A DNA stretch of 64,000 nucleotides, taken from NCBI GenBank assembly GCA_029309925.1, contig JARKND010000001.1, positions 1,364,001-1,428,000 on the forward strand, given 5' to 3'. Made by a program: the position numbers and the translations under genes. The notes beneath the pieces were generated by a model. It was given only the letters and a program-made list of their open reading frames with translations, had not been told where the DNA came from and did no database searches. The DNA is from Fulvivirgaceae bacterium JP3-4 (lineage in GTDB: Bacteria; Bacteroidota; Bacteroidia; Cytophagales; Cyclobacteriaceae). Shown in pieces: positions 43,864 through 52,323 of the stretch (position 1 is its first letter; each line of letters opens with the position of its first letter).

Positions 43864-44931
43864 ATGAAAAAATACACAATCCAGCTTGCCGGTCTTGGCG
43901 TGATCGCCCTGCTACTGGCTGTATCGGTCACTTCCTGCACAGACGGGACGAGCAGCCCGGCACCCATCGTCAAGAGAAGTGACCCTGTACCTGTAAAAGT
44001 AATGGAGGTGAAGGGTCAGGAGAAGGCAGTGGCGATCCAGTCATCAGGAAAGATTACGACTGACAATGAAACATTCCTTTCCTTCAAAGTTGCCGGAGTA
44101 ATTGAAAGCGTTTTGGTTGAGGAAGGAGACGCGATCAGAAAGGGTCAGCTCCTGGCGACCATCGACCAGCGCGAAATTAACGCCATCGTTGCGCAGGCGA
44201 AGCTAGGGTATGAAAAAAGCCTGAGAGATTTCACACGTGTTGAGCGCTTGTACAAGGACAGTGTCGCCACGCTGGAGCAGGTGCAAAATGCCAAAACAGC
44301 GCTTGATCTCGCGACTCAGCAACTCGATGCCGCTACCTTTAACAGGCAGTTTTCGAAGATCGTAGCGCAGCACGATGGTTTCGTTCTCAAAAAATTCGTG
44401 AATGCGGGGCAAGTGATTGGTATCGGTGATCCTGTGTTCATCACGAACGGGACATCACCGAACAAATGGATACTCCGCATAAATGTTACTGACAAGCAAT
44501 GGGCGATGATCCGACTGCAGGACAAAGCGGAAGTGAAGCTGGATGCGTTTCCGGGAATGATCTACGAAGCGAAAGTTTTGCGCAAATCTGAAACTTCTGA
44601 CCCTGCGACCGGCACATTCAACGTTGATCTTCAGGTAAAAAATGGTGCGTCAACTTTTGCATCGGGTATGTTTGCCTCGGCTTCCATCATCACAAAAAAT
44701 ATTGCCAATGTCTGGTCGCTGCCTTATGAAGCAGTGCTCGATGCAAATGGAAACGAGGGTTTCGTGTTTGTCACACCTGACTACAAAAAGGCCGTCAGAC
44801 AATCCGTCACAATTTCAGGAATTGACCAGGACCGCGTTCTGATTACAGACGGCCTGGAAAATATTCCCGCGGTTATTGTTTCGGGCAGTGCCTACCTGAC
44901 TGATATGAGCGAGATCACCATCATAAAATAA
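43864..44931 (+). CDS. RND efflux periplasmic adaptor, lipoprotein
   Basis: 355 residues with a lipoprotein signal (lipobox SVTSC, Cys at about 24), unlike the anchor-type adaptor at 20631. Lipoyl halves are visible (VAGVIESVLVEEGDAIRKGQLLATI and IVAQHDGFVLKKFVNAGQVI) around a helical hairpin. The distal beta-barrel and membrane-proximal domains follow (KAEVKLDAFPGMIYEAKVL, ASGMFASASIITKN). It links the TolC protein upstream and the RND pump 7 nt downstream. The set is probably a metal- or drug-exporting tripartite pump controlled by the TetR protein at 41827. Confidence 0.93.
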   Translation: MKKYTIQLAGLGVIALLLAVSVTSCTDGTSSPAPIVKRSDPVPVKVMEVKGQEKAVAIQSSGKITTDNETFLSFKVAGVIESVLVEEGDAIRKGQLLATIDQREINAIVAQAKLGYEKSLRDFTRVERLYKDSVATLEQVQNAKTALDLATQQLDAATFNRQFSKIVAQHDGFVLKKFVNAGQVIGIGDPVFITNGTSPNKWILRINVTDKQWAMIRLQDKAEVKLDAFPGMIYEAKVLRKSETSDPATGTFNVDLQVKNGASTFASGMFASASIITKNIANVWSLPYEAVLDANGNEGFVFVTPDYKKAVRQSVTISGIDQDRVLITDGLENIPAVIVSGSAYLTDMSEITIIK

Positions 44932-44938
44932 TCGGGCG

Positions 44939-47900
44939 ATGAAAATTTCAACATACGCAGTAAAAAACTATCAGTTTACTCTGATCATGTTTCTGATGGC
45001 GGCAGCCGTTGGTGTTACTACACTTTTCAACATGCCGCGCAGCGAAGATCCTGAAACGGAAGCTCCACAGTTTGCCATTGTGGTGGTTTATCCCGGCACG
45101 AGCCCCAAGGATATGGAAGAACTTGTGGTTGATCCGGTTGAGGAGCGCGTCAATGAACTCGAAGACATTAAGCGGATCAGGACGAACATCAATGATGGTT
45201 TAGCCGTGATTCGTGTGGAGTACAAATACGAAAGCGACCCGGATGAGAAATACCAGGAGCTTGTTCGTGAAGTAGGTTCTCTTCGCAATGAACTGCCTCA
45301 GGAGATCTTCAGCATCGACATCAATAAATTTCAGCCCTCGGATGTGAATGTTGTTCAGATAGCGCTAATCTCAGAGAATGCATCACGAACCAAATTGAAA
45401 TATCACAGTGAAAAGCTGAAAGAGCAGCTCGAAAAAATTCCGATGCTCAAGAACGTGGAGGTACAGGGTTTGCCGGAGCAGATCATCAGGGTGGACCTTC
45501 GCCTTGAGAAGATTGCACAGATGCGAATTCCGCTGAATGCAATTATCGGCAGTATTCAAAGCGAGATGGCAAACATCCCGGGTGGAAGTGTGGTGGCAGG
45601 TACAAAGTCATTCAATATCAAGACGAGCGGTAATTTCAAATCGATGGATGAAATAAAACATACGATCGTTTATACTGCGAATGGAAGAAACATTCTGCTG
45701 CGTGATGTGGCTGATGCATATTCGACATTCGATGAGACGAAACACATTACCCGGCTGAATGGCCACCGTGCAGTATTTGTTGTAGCTGCGCAGAAGCCAG
45801 GCTTCAATATATCCGATACGCAGAAAAAATATTTGCCGGTGATTGAAAATTTTCAGCAGTCCCTTCCGGGGAACATTGACCTCGTCCATCACTTCGATCA
45901 GGCTGAAAATGTGAACAAAAGATTAAGTGGTCTCGGCACGGATTTCCTGATCGCGATCGCACTGGTAGCGTTGACGTTGTTGCCACTGGGGCTCCGCGCT
46001 GCACTCATTGTAATGATATCTATTCCGTTGTCACTTGCGATCGGACTTGTTCTGCTTGATGTGATGGGAATCAGTCTCAACCAGCTCAGCATTGTCGGAC
46101 TTGTTGTTGCGCTGGGTCTCCTGGTTGACGACAGTATTGTGGTTGTGGAAAATATTGAGCGTTGGATTCGTGAAGGCCATAGCCGCTTTGAAGCTACGAT
46201 CAAGGCAACCTCTCAGATCGGACTGGCTGTGATCGGATGTACAACAACACTGATCATCGCCTTTATGCCATTGGTGTTTCTGCCGGAGGGCGCAGGCGAC
46301 TTCATTCGCGGTTTGCCACTGGCGGTGATTATGTCGGTGCTGGCATCGATGCTGGTTTCGCTTACGGTAATTCCGTTTTTGTCAAGTCGCTTGCTGAAAG
46401 ACAAAGGTCATGGGGAAAATGTTTTTCTCAAGACCCTGCAGAAATTCATCCACGCCAGCTACTCGCGTATTCTTGACAAGGCGCTGAAGCATCCCGTCAT
46501 CACACTGGTGATCGCAGGCGTTATCTTTTTTGGCTCATTGCAATTGTTCCCCGTCATCGGCTTCAGCCTGTTTCCGGCATCTGAAAAGCCACAGTTCATT
46601 ATCAATACAATAACGCCTTTGCAGACAAACCTGGAAAAGACTGACTCCGTGACCTTGTATGTTGAAGACAAGCTGAGTGCGATTCCTGAAATAAAGTATT
46701 TTGCTTCAAACGTGGGGAAGGGCAACCCGCGTGTCTACTATAATGTGATTCAGGAGAATGAGCGAACAGATTTCTCTCAGATCTTCGTGCAGCTGGAGGA
46801 AAATACAAGTGCGGATCGCAAGCTTGAGATCATCAATTCACTTCGCGACCAGTTCAGAAGTTATCCTGATGCAAGAATTGAAGTGAAGAATTTTGAGCAG
46901 GGTCCGCCAATCGTTGCACCCGTTGAAGTGCGCCTTCTGGGCGACAACCTCGACACCTTGCGTAATTTATCTGCGCGTGTCGAGCAGTTGCTGAAAGAGA
47001 CAGAAGGGACTATTTATGTCAACAACCCGGTGAGCAACCTCAAGAGCGATATCCGTGTGGCCATCAACCAGGAGAAAGCGAGAATGAGCGGAATCAACAC
47101 AGTTGATATCGATCGTACCGTTCGCCTTGCGATTGCCGGCCTCGATCTTGGTCATTTCTCAGACAATGACGGTGAAGACTTCACCGTGCTGCTCACAACC
47201 GCCAGACAGGAACGTGCAACACTCAAATCATTCAACAACGTTTTCGTGAACAATCAACATGGTGCGGCAATCCCGCTTGAACACGTTGCTGAACTGAAGC
47301 TCGAAACATCGCCTTTGAGCATTGATCACTACAACAAGGTGCGCATGGTGTCTGTCTCAAGCTTTGTTGAAAAAGGTTATCTGAATGAGACGGTGATCAA
47401 CGAAGTTGTAAATAAAATGGAAGCTCTTCACTTGCCACACGGATATTCTTACGTGATGGGAGGGGACGTAGAAGCGAGCCAGGAATCCTTTGGCGGATTG
47501 GAGACAGTAATCCTTATCACGGTGTTCCTCTTCATTGCAGTGCTTGTGCTGATGTTCAAGACATTCAAGAGCATGCTCATCGTGCTAAGTGTGATACCAC
47601 TTGGCATAGTTGGTGCGGTACTCGGCTTACTGTTCACGGGGAATCCATTGTCATTCGTTGCCATCATCGGGCTGATCGCACTGGCTGGCGTTGAAGTTAA
47701 AAATTCAATTTTGCTCGTAGACTTTACAAATCAGCTGCGTCAGCAGGGTATGACAGTTGATGACGCCATTCGTGAGGCGGGTGAGGTGAGATTTCTCCCG
47801 ATCATTCTTACATCGCTGACGGCCATTGGTGGATTGCTGCCGATCGCGCTGTCGGTCAATCCATTGATTTCGCCTCTGGCTGTTGTGTTGATCGGTGGTC

Positions 47901-47986
47901 TGATCAGTTCCACCTTGCTTTCAAGAATTGTTACCCCAGTGGTGTACAAGCTGATTCCACCACGTGTGGCTGCGAGTGAAAATTAG
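44939..47986 (+). CDS. RND efflux pump, inner membrane permease
   Basis: A 1015-residue RND protein. TM4 carries the proton-relay acidic pair (GLLVDDSIVVVENIERW) and TM10 the Lys (GVEVKNSILLVDFTNQ). The N-terminal KNYQFTLIMFLMAAAVGVTTLFNMPRSEDPE motif is typical of an AcrB/HAE1 subgroup common in Bacteroidota (the PRSEDPE signature). The gap of 7 nt to the adaptor gene and the shared operator indicate one operon with 42496. It is divergent from the pump at 21712, so the two systems probably handle different substrates. A strong terminator hairpin follows. Confidence 0.95.
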   Translation: MKISTYAVKNYQFTLIMFLMAAAVGVTTLFNMPRSEDPETEAPQFAIVVVYPGTSPKDMEELVVDPVEERVNELEDIKRIRTNINDGLAVIRVEYKYESDPDEKYQELVREVGSLRNELPQEIFSIDINKFQPSDVNVVQIALISENASRTKLKYHSEKLKEQLEKIPMLKNVEVQGLPEQIIRVDLRLEKIAQMRIPLNAIIGSIQSEMANIPGGSVVAGTKSFNIKTSGNFKSMDEIKHTIVYTANGRNILLRDVADAYSTFDETKHITRLNGHRAVFVVAAQKPGFNISDTQKKYLPVIENFQQSLPGNIDLVHHFDQAENVNKRLSGLGTDFLIAIALVALTLLPLGLRAALIVMISIPLSLAIGLVLLDVMGISLNQLSIVGLVVALGLLVDDSIVVVENIERWIREGHSRFEATIKATSQIGLAVIGCTTTLIIAFMPLVFLPEGAGDFIRGLPLAVIMSVLASMLVSLTVIPFLSSRLLKDKGHGENVFLKTLQKFIHASYSRILDKALKHPVITLVIAGVIFFGSLQLFPVIGFSLFPASEKPQFIINTITPLQTNLEKTDSVTLYVEDKLSAIPEIKYFASNVGKGNPRVYYNVIQENERTDFSQIFVQLEENTSADRKLEIINSLRDQFRSYPDARIEVKNFEQGPPIVAPVEVRLLGDNLDTLRNLSARVEQLLKETEGTIYVNNPVSNLKSDIRVAINQEKARMSGINTVDIDRTVRLAIAGLDLGHFSDNDGEDFTVLLTTARQERATLKSFNNVFVNNQHGAAIPLEHVAELKLETSPLSIDHYNKVRMVSVSSFVEKGYLNETVINEVVNKMEALHLPHGYSYVMGGDVEASQESFGGLETVILITVFLFIAVLVLMFKTFKSMLIVLSVIPLGIVGAVLGLLFTGNPLSFVAIIGLIALAGVEVKNSILLVDFTNQLRQQGMTVDDAIREAGEVRFLPIILTSLTAIGGLLPIALSVNPLISPLAVVLIGGLISSTLLSRIVTPVVYKLIPPRVAASEN

Positions 47987-47996
47987 AATTTGCAAA

Positions 47997-48038
47997 ATGA
48001 ACACTGACGTGCCATTTTGTAGCATTGTCAGTGTTCAT
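47997..48038. terminator. Terminator hairpin after the RND operon
   Basis: Perfect 12-bp arms (ATGAACACTGAC and GTCAGTGTTCAT) with an 18-nt loop start 10 bp after the pump stop codon, followed by TTCTTT. It should end the efflux transcript, and may end transcripts from the other side. Confidence 0.8.
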
Positions 48039-48067
48039 GTTCTTTAAATGAGTTGGCTCGTTGACTT

Positions 48068-48218
48068 TTACTTCAGATCCATCACGCAGCGAAATCCCAG
48101 ATTATTTGACGCGCTGTTAATTTCACCTTTTCCGCGACTGCCAGCTTTGTACCGGATGCAATAGTCATCGCTGGCACATGAACGAACCTCCGCGCACGGT
48201 TATCAGGTTTACCAGTCA
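48068..48218 (-). pseudogene. Decayed formylglycine-generating-enzyme (SUMF1) family gene, C-terminal end
   Basis: The minus strand encodes VRGGSFMC, then, after a frame change at about 48170, SDDYCIRYKAGSRGKGEI and NNLGFRCVMDLK with a stop at 48068-48070. RGGSF, the two Cys-containing motifs and LGFRCV are hallmarks of the C-terminus of FGE/SUMF1 proteins, which oxidise a Cys or bind ligands. Upstream the frame is broken by stops (48180-48290), so only a fragment remains. It appears to be a degraded gene left after recombination. The extent to the right is uncertain. Confidence 0.8.
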
Positions 48219-48536
48219 CGAAGTGATCAGTAATCTTCCGTCCGTTCTCGAAATAATTACCCGGTCGCTGACTCCGCGCGATTGAGCCGCACACACTCCC
48301 TTCTCCTTTAGGAGAAGCGGCAGGGGATGAGGTGACGCAGGTCTCATTCCCGGCTCGGTTATTTCCAGCCAACGTTCTCATTCATGTTTACCTGTTCAAC
48401 GCAAGCAGGCATTTCGCATTCAACATCTTTTTACACGCTTGTCGATTACTTTATTGCACGCATGCGCAAATAAGGACACTCTTTGTCAGCTCGGATGTAT
48501 ATGCTCGAAGAAGTGTGATGCACCAGGTGCACGACA
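48219..48536. other. Gap with short palindrome and possible gene remnants
   Basis: It contains an inverted repeat CTTCTCC-ttta-GGAGAAG (48300-48317) within a GGCAGGGGATGAGGTG context, a form seen in intergenic repeats of Bacteroidota. It could also hold more of the decayed FGE-like gene. No intact ORF is supported. Confidence 0.4.
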
Positions 48537-49208
48537 TTACGACAATGCCTTAAACAATAAATCCTCAAGGAACTGACCTGTGAACTCGGCCCTGTTCTTT
48601 GGCGTTGCGTCTGTCAATCTGGGCAGGTTGAGACTAAAATATTGCTGATGGTGTGACGCTTCAATCAGTGTTGTGCTCAGCGATTTTGGATATTTGTATT
48701 TTGGATTGTAAGCGGAGATGACGGTTGCAATTTTAGCGCAAAGATCTTTATAAGGCTTAAACACTTGATCCTTATTGATCTCACTTACCTCTTTGACGAG
48801 ATATACTTTGCTGCTCTCCGCGATTACAATCGCGTTAAGATTTTTCTTGTTGTAGTCGAACTTGCCAGTACTTTCAGGAAGCTCGTGCGTGAGCAGTTTT
48901 ACGATCAGTTTCAGCCGTTCCTTGTTGTCTTTAATGTTCGTAAGCGTATAATCAACGAGGAACTCCATATAATTCCAGTACCAGTTAAGAATATAGAGGA
49001 GTAGCCGATGCTTGTTTTCGAAATAACGGTAGATTGTAGCTTCCGTGCTGCCAATTTCAGCTGCGAGTTTTTTGAAGGTAAACTGTTCGAACCCGAGTTC
49101 GTAGACCAGGTCAATGGCGTTTTTGACAATTTCGCGGCCCACCTCTGTGCTTTCGGGGTCGCGCAGGTAGATTTTATCATTGACTTTAAAAGTAACCTGA
49201 AAGTCCAT
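48537..49208 (-). CDS. TetR/AcrR family regulator
   Basis: The start at 49208 (MDFQVTFKVNDKIYL) gives 223 residues; the ORF extension to 49247 is not needed. The HTH is intact (IVKNAIDLVYELGFEQFTFKKLAAEIGSTEATIYRYFENKHRLL). The C-terminal domain is helical and Lys-rich (NKERLKLIVKLLTHEL, YNPKYKYPKSLSTTLIEASHHQQYF). It is divergent from the bestrophin-like gene at 49336, and an inverted repeat (49276-49292) lies between them. It probably represses that gene and the carbonic anhydrase downstream. The ligand is unknown. Confidence 0.9.
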   Translation of the reverse strand: MDFQVTFKVNDKIYLRDPESTEVGREIVKNAIDLVYELGFEQFTFKKLAAEIGSTEATIYRYFENKHRLLLYILNWYWNYMEFLVDYTLTNIKDNKERLKLIVKLLTHELPESTGKFDYNKKNLNAIVIAESSKVYLVKEVSEINKDQVFKPYKDLCAKIATVISAYNPKYKYPKSLSTTLIEASHHQQYFSLNLPRLTDATPKNRAEFTGQFLEDLLFKALS

Positions 49209-49275
49209 AATTGAGACAAATATCACGAAATGATAATAGTTTCGCAACCACTATATAAATTAATACATTTATTAT

Positions 49276-49292
49276 TGATAGTAATACTATCA
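49276..49292. promoter_or_regulatory. Inverted repeat between tetR and the bestrophin gene (candidate operator)
   Basis: TGATAGT-aat-ACTATCA is a perfect 7-bp inverted repeat with a 3-nt spacer. It lies 17 bp upstream of the predicted -7 box of the bestrophin gene, near its -33 region. The position suits TetR repression of that promoter. Confidence 0.65.
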
Positions 49293-49308
49293 TTTATCAA
49301 AGTTTTTA

Positions 49309-49316
49309 TATATTTG
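49309..49316 (+). promoter_or_regulatory. Predicted -7 element of the bestrophin promoter
   Basis: TATATTTG matches TAnnTTTG and is 19 bp upstream of the start ATG at 49336. It supports a promoter facing the bestrophin-carbonic anhydrase pair. Confidence 0.55.
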
Positions 49317-49335
49317 CCGCTGCAATACCGTTCAT

Positions 49336-50229
49336 ATGCTTTTAAATAAGGGAATTCCGTTTTCGTACATCGTAAGAAAAGTAAAACTGGAGTTGCTTTT
49401 TGTGACCGCAATCGGGATTGTGGTGTATTATGCAACGAGCCTGTTCAAGGACTACATTCCGCCAATGCCAATCGCAATCCCGGCATTCCTCGGAACAGCA
49501 ATCTCAGTGATCCTGTCCTTTAAACTGAATCAGTCTTATGATCGGTGGTGGGAAGCGCGAAAGATATGGGGCAGTATTGTAAACGACAGCAGGAATCTCG
49601 TCTTACAACTCCAGGCGTTTTTGAAGCCCGGAAATGATGACACCATCAGAAAGCTCACTTTTCGCCAGATCGCCTGGTGTTTTGCCCTGGGGAGGTCGCT
49701 GCGGGAGTTGGAGCCACTCCAAAACCTGAACGAGTATTTAAGTGAACAGGAATTGGACAAAATACGCGGGCACAGAAATAAGCCGCTCGCAATCCTTCAA
49801 CTCAATGTCAGAGATCTGTCCGAACTTAAACAAAAAGGGGAGATCGATGTTTTTAGTCTGGTACAGCTAAATACAACTTTAGTAAATCTCACAAATTCTA
49901 TGGGCATGGCGGAACGAATTAAGTCAACTGTATTTCCTGCGACATACAGACTTTTCCTTCACGGTTTCATCTATCTGTTTGTAACAACCCTCTCGATATC
50001 ACTAAGCGATATATCCAGTTACTTTGAAATTCCGCTGTTGATCCTGATCTCTTCTGCATTCTTCCTGCTGGAGCGGACTGCCACACACCTTCAGGATCCA
50101 TTTAGCAACAAGCCTACAGATACGGCCATGACCGCGATCGCGTCTACGATCGAGATCAATCTGAAGCAGTTGATTGGTGAAAAGCAGGTACCACAGCCAC
50201 AGACACCGAAAGAGTATTATCTAATGTAA
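49336..50229 (+). CDS. Bestrophin family ion channel (UPF0187)
   Basis: A 297-residue membrane protein. The start MLLNKGIPFSYIVRKVKLELLFVTAIGIVVYYATS leads to the bestrophin core, including the motif KLNQSYDRWWEARKIWGSIVNDSRNL (residues about 62-88), conserved in the bestrophin/RFP-TM family. C-terminal helices include FIYLFVTTLSISLSDI and LLILISSAFFLLERTATHLQDPF. Family members form pentameric anion channels that can pass bicarbonate or chloride. The carbonic anhydrase gene is 12 nt downstream, which favours bicarbonate as the permeant ion here. Bacterial homologues have also been reported as sodium-permeable, so the ion is not proven. Confidence 0.9.
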   Translation: MLLNKGIPFSYIVRKVKLELLFVTAIGIVVYYATSLFKDYIPPMPIAIPAFLGTAISVILSFKLNQSYDRWWEARKIWGSIVNDSRNLVLQLQAFLKPGNDDTIRKLTFRQIAWCFALGRSLRELEPLQNLNEYLSEQELDKIRGHRNKPLAILQLNVRDLSELKQKGEIDVFSLVQLNTTLVNLTNSMGMAERIKSTVFPATYRLFLHGFIYLFVTTLSISLSDISSYFEIPLLILISSAFFLLERTATHLQDPFSNKPTDTAMTAIASTIEINLKQLIGEKQVPQPQTPKEYYLM

Positions 50230-50241
50230 CAACTAAGCAAT

Positions 50242-50871
50242 ATGCGCACACAATCAAAGGAAACACAAAGTCACCTTACACCTGATCTTGCGATTCAAAT
50301 CCTGAAAGATGGCAATGGACGCTTCATTCAAAACCTGAAAGCGAACCGGAACTTACTGCAGCAGGTGAACGAAACGTCAACGGGTCAATATCCTTTCGCT
50401 ACCATCCTCAGTTGTATCGATAGCCGTACATCGGCAGAGCTCATTTTCGACCAGGGACTTGGTGATATCTTCAGCATCCGCATTGCCGGAAACATTCTGA
50501 ACGAAGATATTCTTGGCAGCATGGAATTCGCCACAAAAGTTGTGGGAACAAAGGTGATCGTTGTGCTTGGCCATACAAAGTGTGGCGCAATTGTGGGTGC
50601 CTGCAATCATGTTGAGATGGGGCACCTGACAACGTTGCTGAACAAGATTCAGCCTGCGATTTATAATGAGAAACAAACAAAAGATAATCGCACAGGTTCG
50701 AATGCAATGTTCGTACACAACGTGACAGAGATCAATGTTCACCTCACCATCGAAAGAATAAGAAGGGAAAGCCCGATCATTGCAGAACTGGAAAAGACAG
50801 GTCAGATTAAAATTGTCGGAGGCATGTATGACGTAGAAACCGGAGCGGTCACATTTTTCGACAAAAACTAA
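50242..50871 (+). CDS. Beta-class carbonic anhydrase
   Basis: A 209-residue protein. Zinc ligands are Cys in ILSCIDSR and His and Cys in VLGHTKCGAIVGAC; the catalytic Asp-Arg pair is in the CIDSR motif. GDIFSIRIAGN follows as in beta-CA. It catalyses CO2 + H2O to bicarbonate + H+ in the cytoplasm. No secretion signal is seen. The gap to the bestrophin gene is 12 nt, so the two should be co-transcribed. The likely job is to couple CO2 hydration with anion movement across the membrane, in pH or carbon supply. Confidence 0.94.
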   Translation: MRTQSKETQSHLTPDLAIQILKDGNGRFIQNLKANRNLLQQVNETSTGQYPFATILSCIDSRTSAELIFDQGLGDIFSIRIAGNILNEDILGSMEFATKVVGTKVIVVLGHTKCGAIVGACNHVEMGHLTTLLNKIQPAIYNEKQTKDNRTGSNAMFVHNVTEINVHLTIERIRRESPIIAELEKTGQIKIVGGMYDVETGAVTFFDKN

Positions 50872-50923
50872 CGCTGGCGATGTAAGCACCACAGTGCCGA
50901 TGAATGAGTGGAATTTTAAGCTT

Positions 50924-50955
50924 AGCCCTGATCGTAAAGACAGGGCTTTTTCTTT
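50924..50955 (+). terminator. Rho-independent terminator after carbonic anhydrase
   Basis: Stem AGCCCTG (50924-50930) and CAGGGCT (50941-50947) with a 10-nt loop, followed by TTTTCTTT. It is a strong terminator, 53 nt after the carbonic anhydrase stop. Confidence 0.85.
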
Positions 50956-51328
50956 GCTGGTACGCGAAGCCGGCATTTCAAATGTTTTTCTTTAAACAAT
51001 TCTCTTTTATAATCTTCCGAGTCCACGGTTTAACCAACCGGGACCCTGCTTAATCAACAGATTGTGTGGTTAACGGTTGTGTGCGTGTGTCTTATGCTTG
51101 CACAACAGGCCGAATGTATTAGTGTTTGTACTAGGATACCAGTTATAATAGCGGTACCTTTAGTTATCAGATTGTGATATTTATTTCTCTTCGAACGCCC
51201 GCCTCTGGCATCGGACATTTTTAATTCTCTCGCAATTAATCCCTGAGTTTGAGTTCGCTGCACTGCAGGGAATTAGAAATTATACTAACCTGTGACGGAC
51301 ACAGGCTTCGATTTTAACATGTAGTATT
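50956..51328 (+). other. Long leader region with hairpins before the helicase-like gene
   Basis: About 370 bp without a supported gene. Two small hairpins lie close to the start codon: TCCCTG (51240-51245) with CAGGGA (51266-51271), and CCTGTG (51289-51294) with CACAGG (51300-51305). This could be a structured 5' leader. The promoter position is not clear. Confidence 0.4.
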
Positions 51329-51913
51329 ATGACAATACAAACTATACGCCATCAGAATATTTTATCAGCACCTTTATCACGAGTGCCGGACGTGCGTAGC
51401 CCGGCTGACTTTGCAATTCCAGAACCACTTGGTGCCTCCGCGGTTCAGCAGTTCGTTTACGTGACAGGGGAGCAATTGAAGAGCCCGTTAACGGTGAAGC
51501 TACTTGCCGCCAGGCCCGCAATCAATGTTTTGATTTATGTCAGAACAAATTTCGCTGCAGACACCCTGGCGGAATATCTGAATCGCAGCGGGATCACTGC
51601 AGAATCTGTTCACGGAAACAAGAGCCAGCGCACAAAATCCCGGACCGTTTCAAATTTCATGAAAGGGTCGACCAGCGTCATTGTTGCCACAGAGAGTGCT
51701 GCATCGGCAATGGATGCCGAGGTGTCGACAGTCGTCAATTACGATCTGCCCTTATCGGCAGAAACCTACAGCAAACGGATAGAACGCTACAGCCAAACCG
51801 GAAAACTGAGACAAGTAATTTCACTGTGTGACATCTGCGACCAGCCGCGTCTTATCAACATCAAAAGGGCTTTACCGGATCAAATACAAATCGCTGAACA
51901 CGAGAACGTGTAA
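51329..51913 (+). CDS. Orphan DEAD-box helicase C-terminal domain (RhlE-like), degenerate motifs
   Basis: A 194-residue protein equivalent to only the second RecA-like domain of RhlE-type helicases. There is no domain 1, so no Walker A or DEAD motif. Residues about 62-85 correspond to motif IV (INVLIYVRTNFAADTLAEYL), then HGNKSQRTKSRTVSNFMKG, motif V (VIVATESAASAMD, in place of ATDIAARGID) and motif VI (YSKRIERYSQTGK, in place of YVHRIGRTGRAG). The arginine finger is lost, so ATP hydrolysis is unlikely. RNA binding or partner regulation is possible. It starts the cluster that runs to the sigma factor at 53751. Confidence 0.85.
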   Translation: MTIQTIRHQNILSAPLSRVPDVRSPADFAIPEPLGASAVQQFVYVTGEQLKSPLTVKLLAARPAINVLIYVRTNFAADTLAEYLNRSGITAESVHGNKSQRTKSRTVSNFMKGSTSVIVATESAASAMDAEVSTVVNYDLPLSAETYSKRIERYSQTGKLRQVISLCDICDQPRLINIKRALPDQIQIAEHENV

Positions 51914-51961
51914 CTAGAATAGAGTCAGCGTAGATTTCTTTATTCATCAAAATAAAAACTC

Positions 51962-52276
51962 ATGTCAATTCACATCGGAAAACCATATAGGATTATCCCA
52001 ATAAGATATAAGCGCTATAACGCACATTACAATATTCCATCTGACAGTTGTCTTGTCATTCCCTTAAAGCAGTTTGGCGATGAGTCACTTTGTGATATTC
52101 GCTGGGAAGACCTGAACGGTGTGTTGCAGGTAATCCACAATGCAATGTTTGTATCTCAAAACCTCATTCCGCTGAACGCTATTCTTCACGACAAGTTGTT
52201 TGACATCTGGGACCACTACTACAACAAGGTTCGTTCGGGAGTCGTATCACTCGTCAATGGACCTCAGGTCGCTTAG
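51962..52276 (+). CDS. Hypothetical protein (104 aa)
   Basis: 104 residues, start ATG at 51962, no signal or TM segment. It has a basic N-terminus (GKPYRIIPIRYKRYNAHY), and a helical C-terminal half (ILHDKLFDIWDHYYNKVRSG). No family was recognised. It is 48 nt downstream of the helicase-domain gene and 47 nt before the RRM gene, all in one direction. It may be co-expressed with them and possibly binds nucleic acid, but this is inference only. Confidence 0.65.
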   Translation: MSIHIGKPYRIIPIRYKRYNAHYNIPSDSCLVIPLKQFGDESLCDIRWEDLNGVLQVIHNAMFVSQNLIPLNAILHDKLFDIWDHYYNKVRSGVVSLVNGPQVA

Positions 52277-52323
52277 TCTACCTGCTTATAGAAGTTTCTG
52301 TGAATAAACCACAATCGACATTT

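Noticed and set aside
48082-48381. ORF over the FGE-like remnant
   Set aside because: It joins unrelated frames; FGE motifs lie in other frames and end at 48068.
51054-51263. Minus-strand ORF in the leader region
   Set aside because: Low-complexity translation without domain; it is against the direction of all neighbours.
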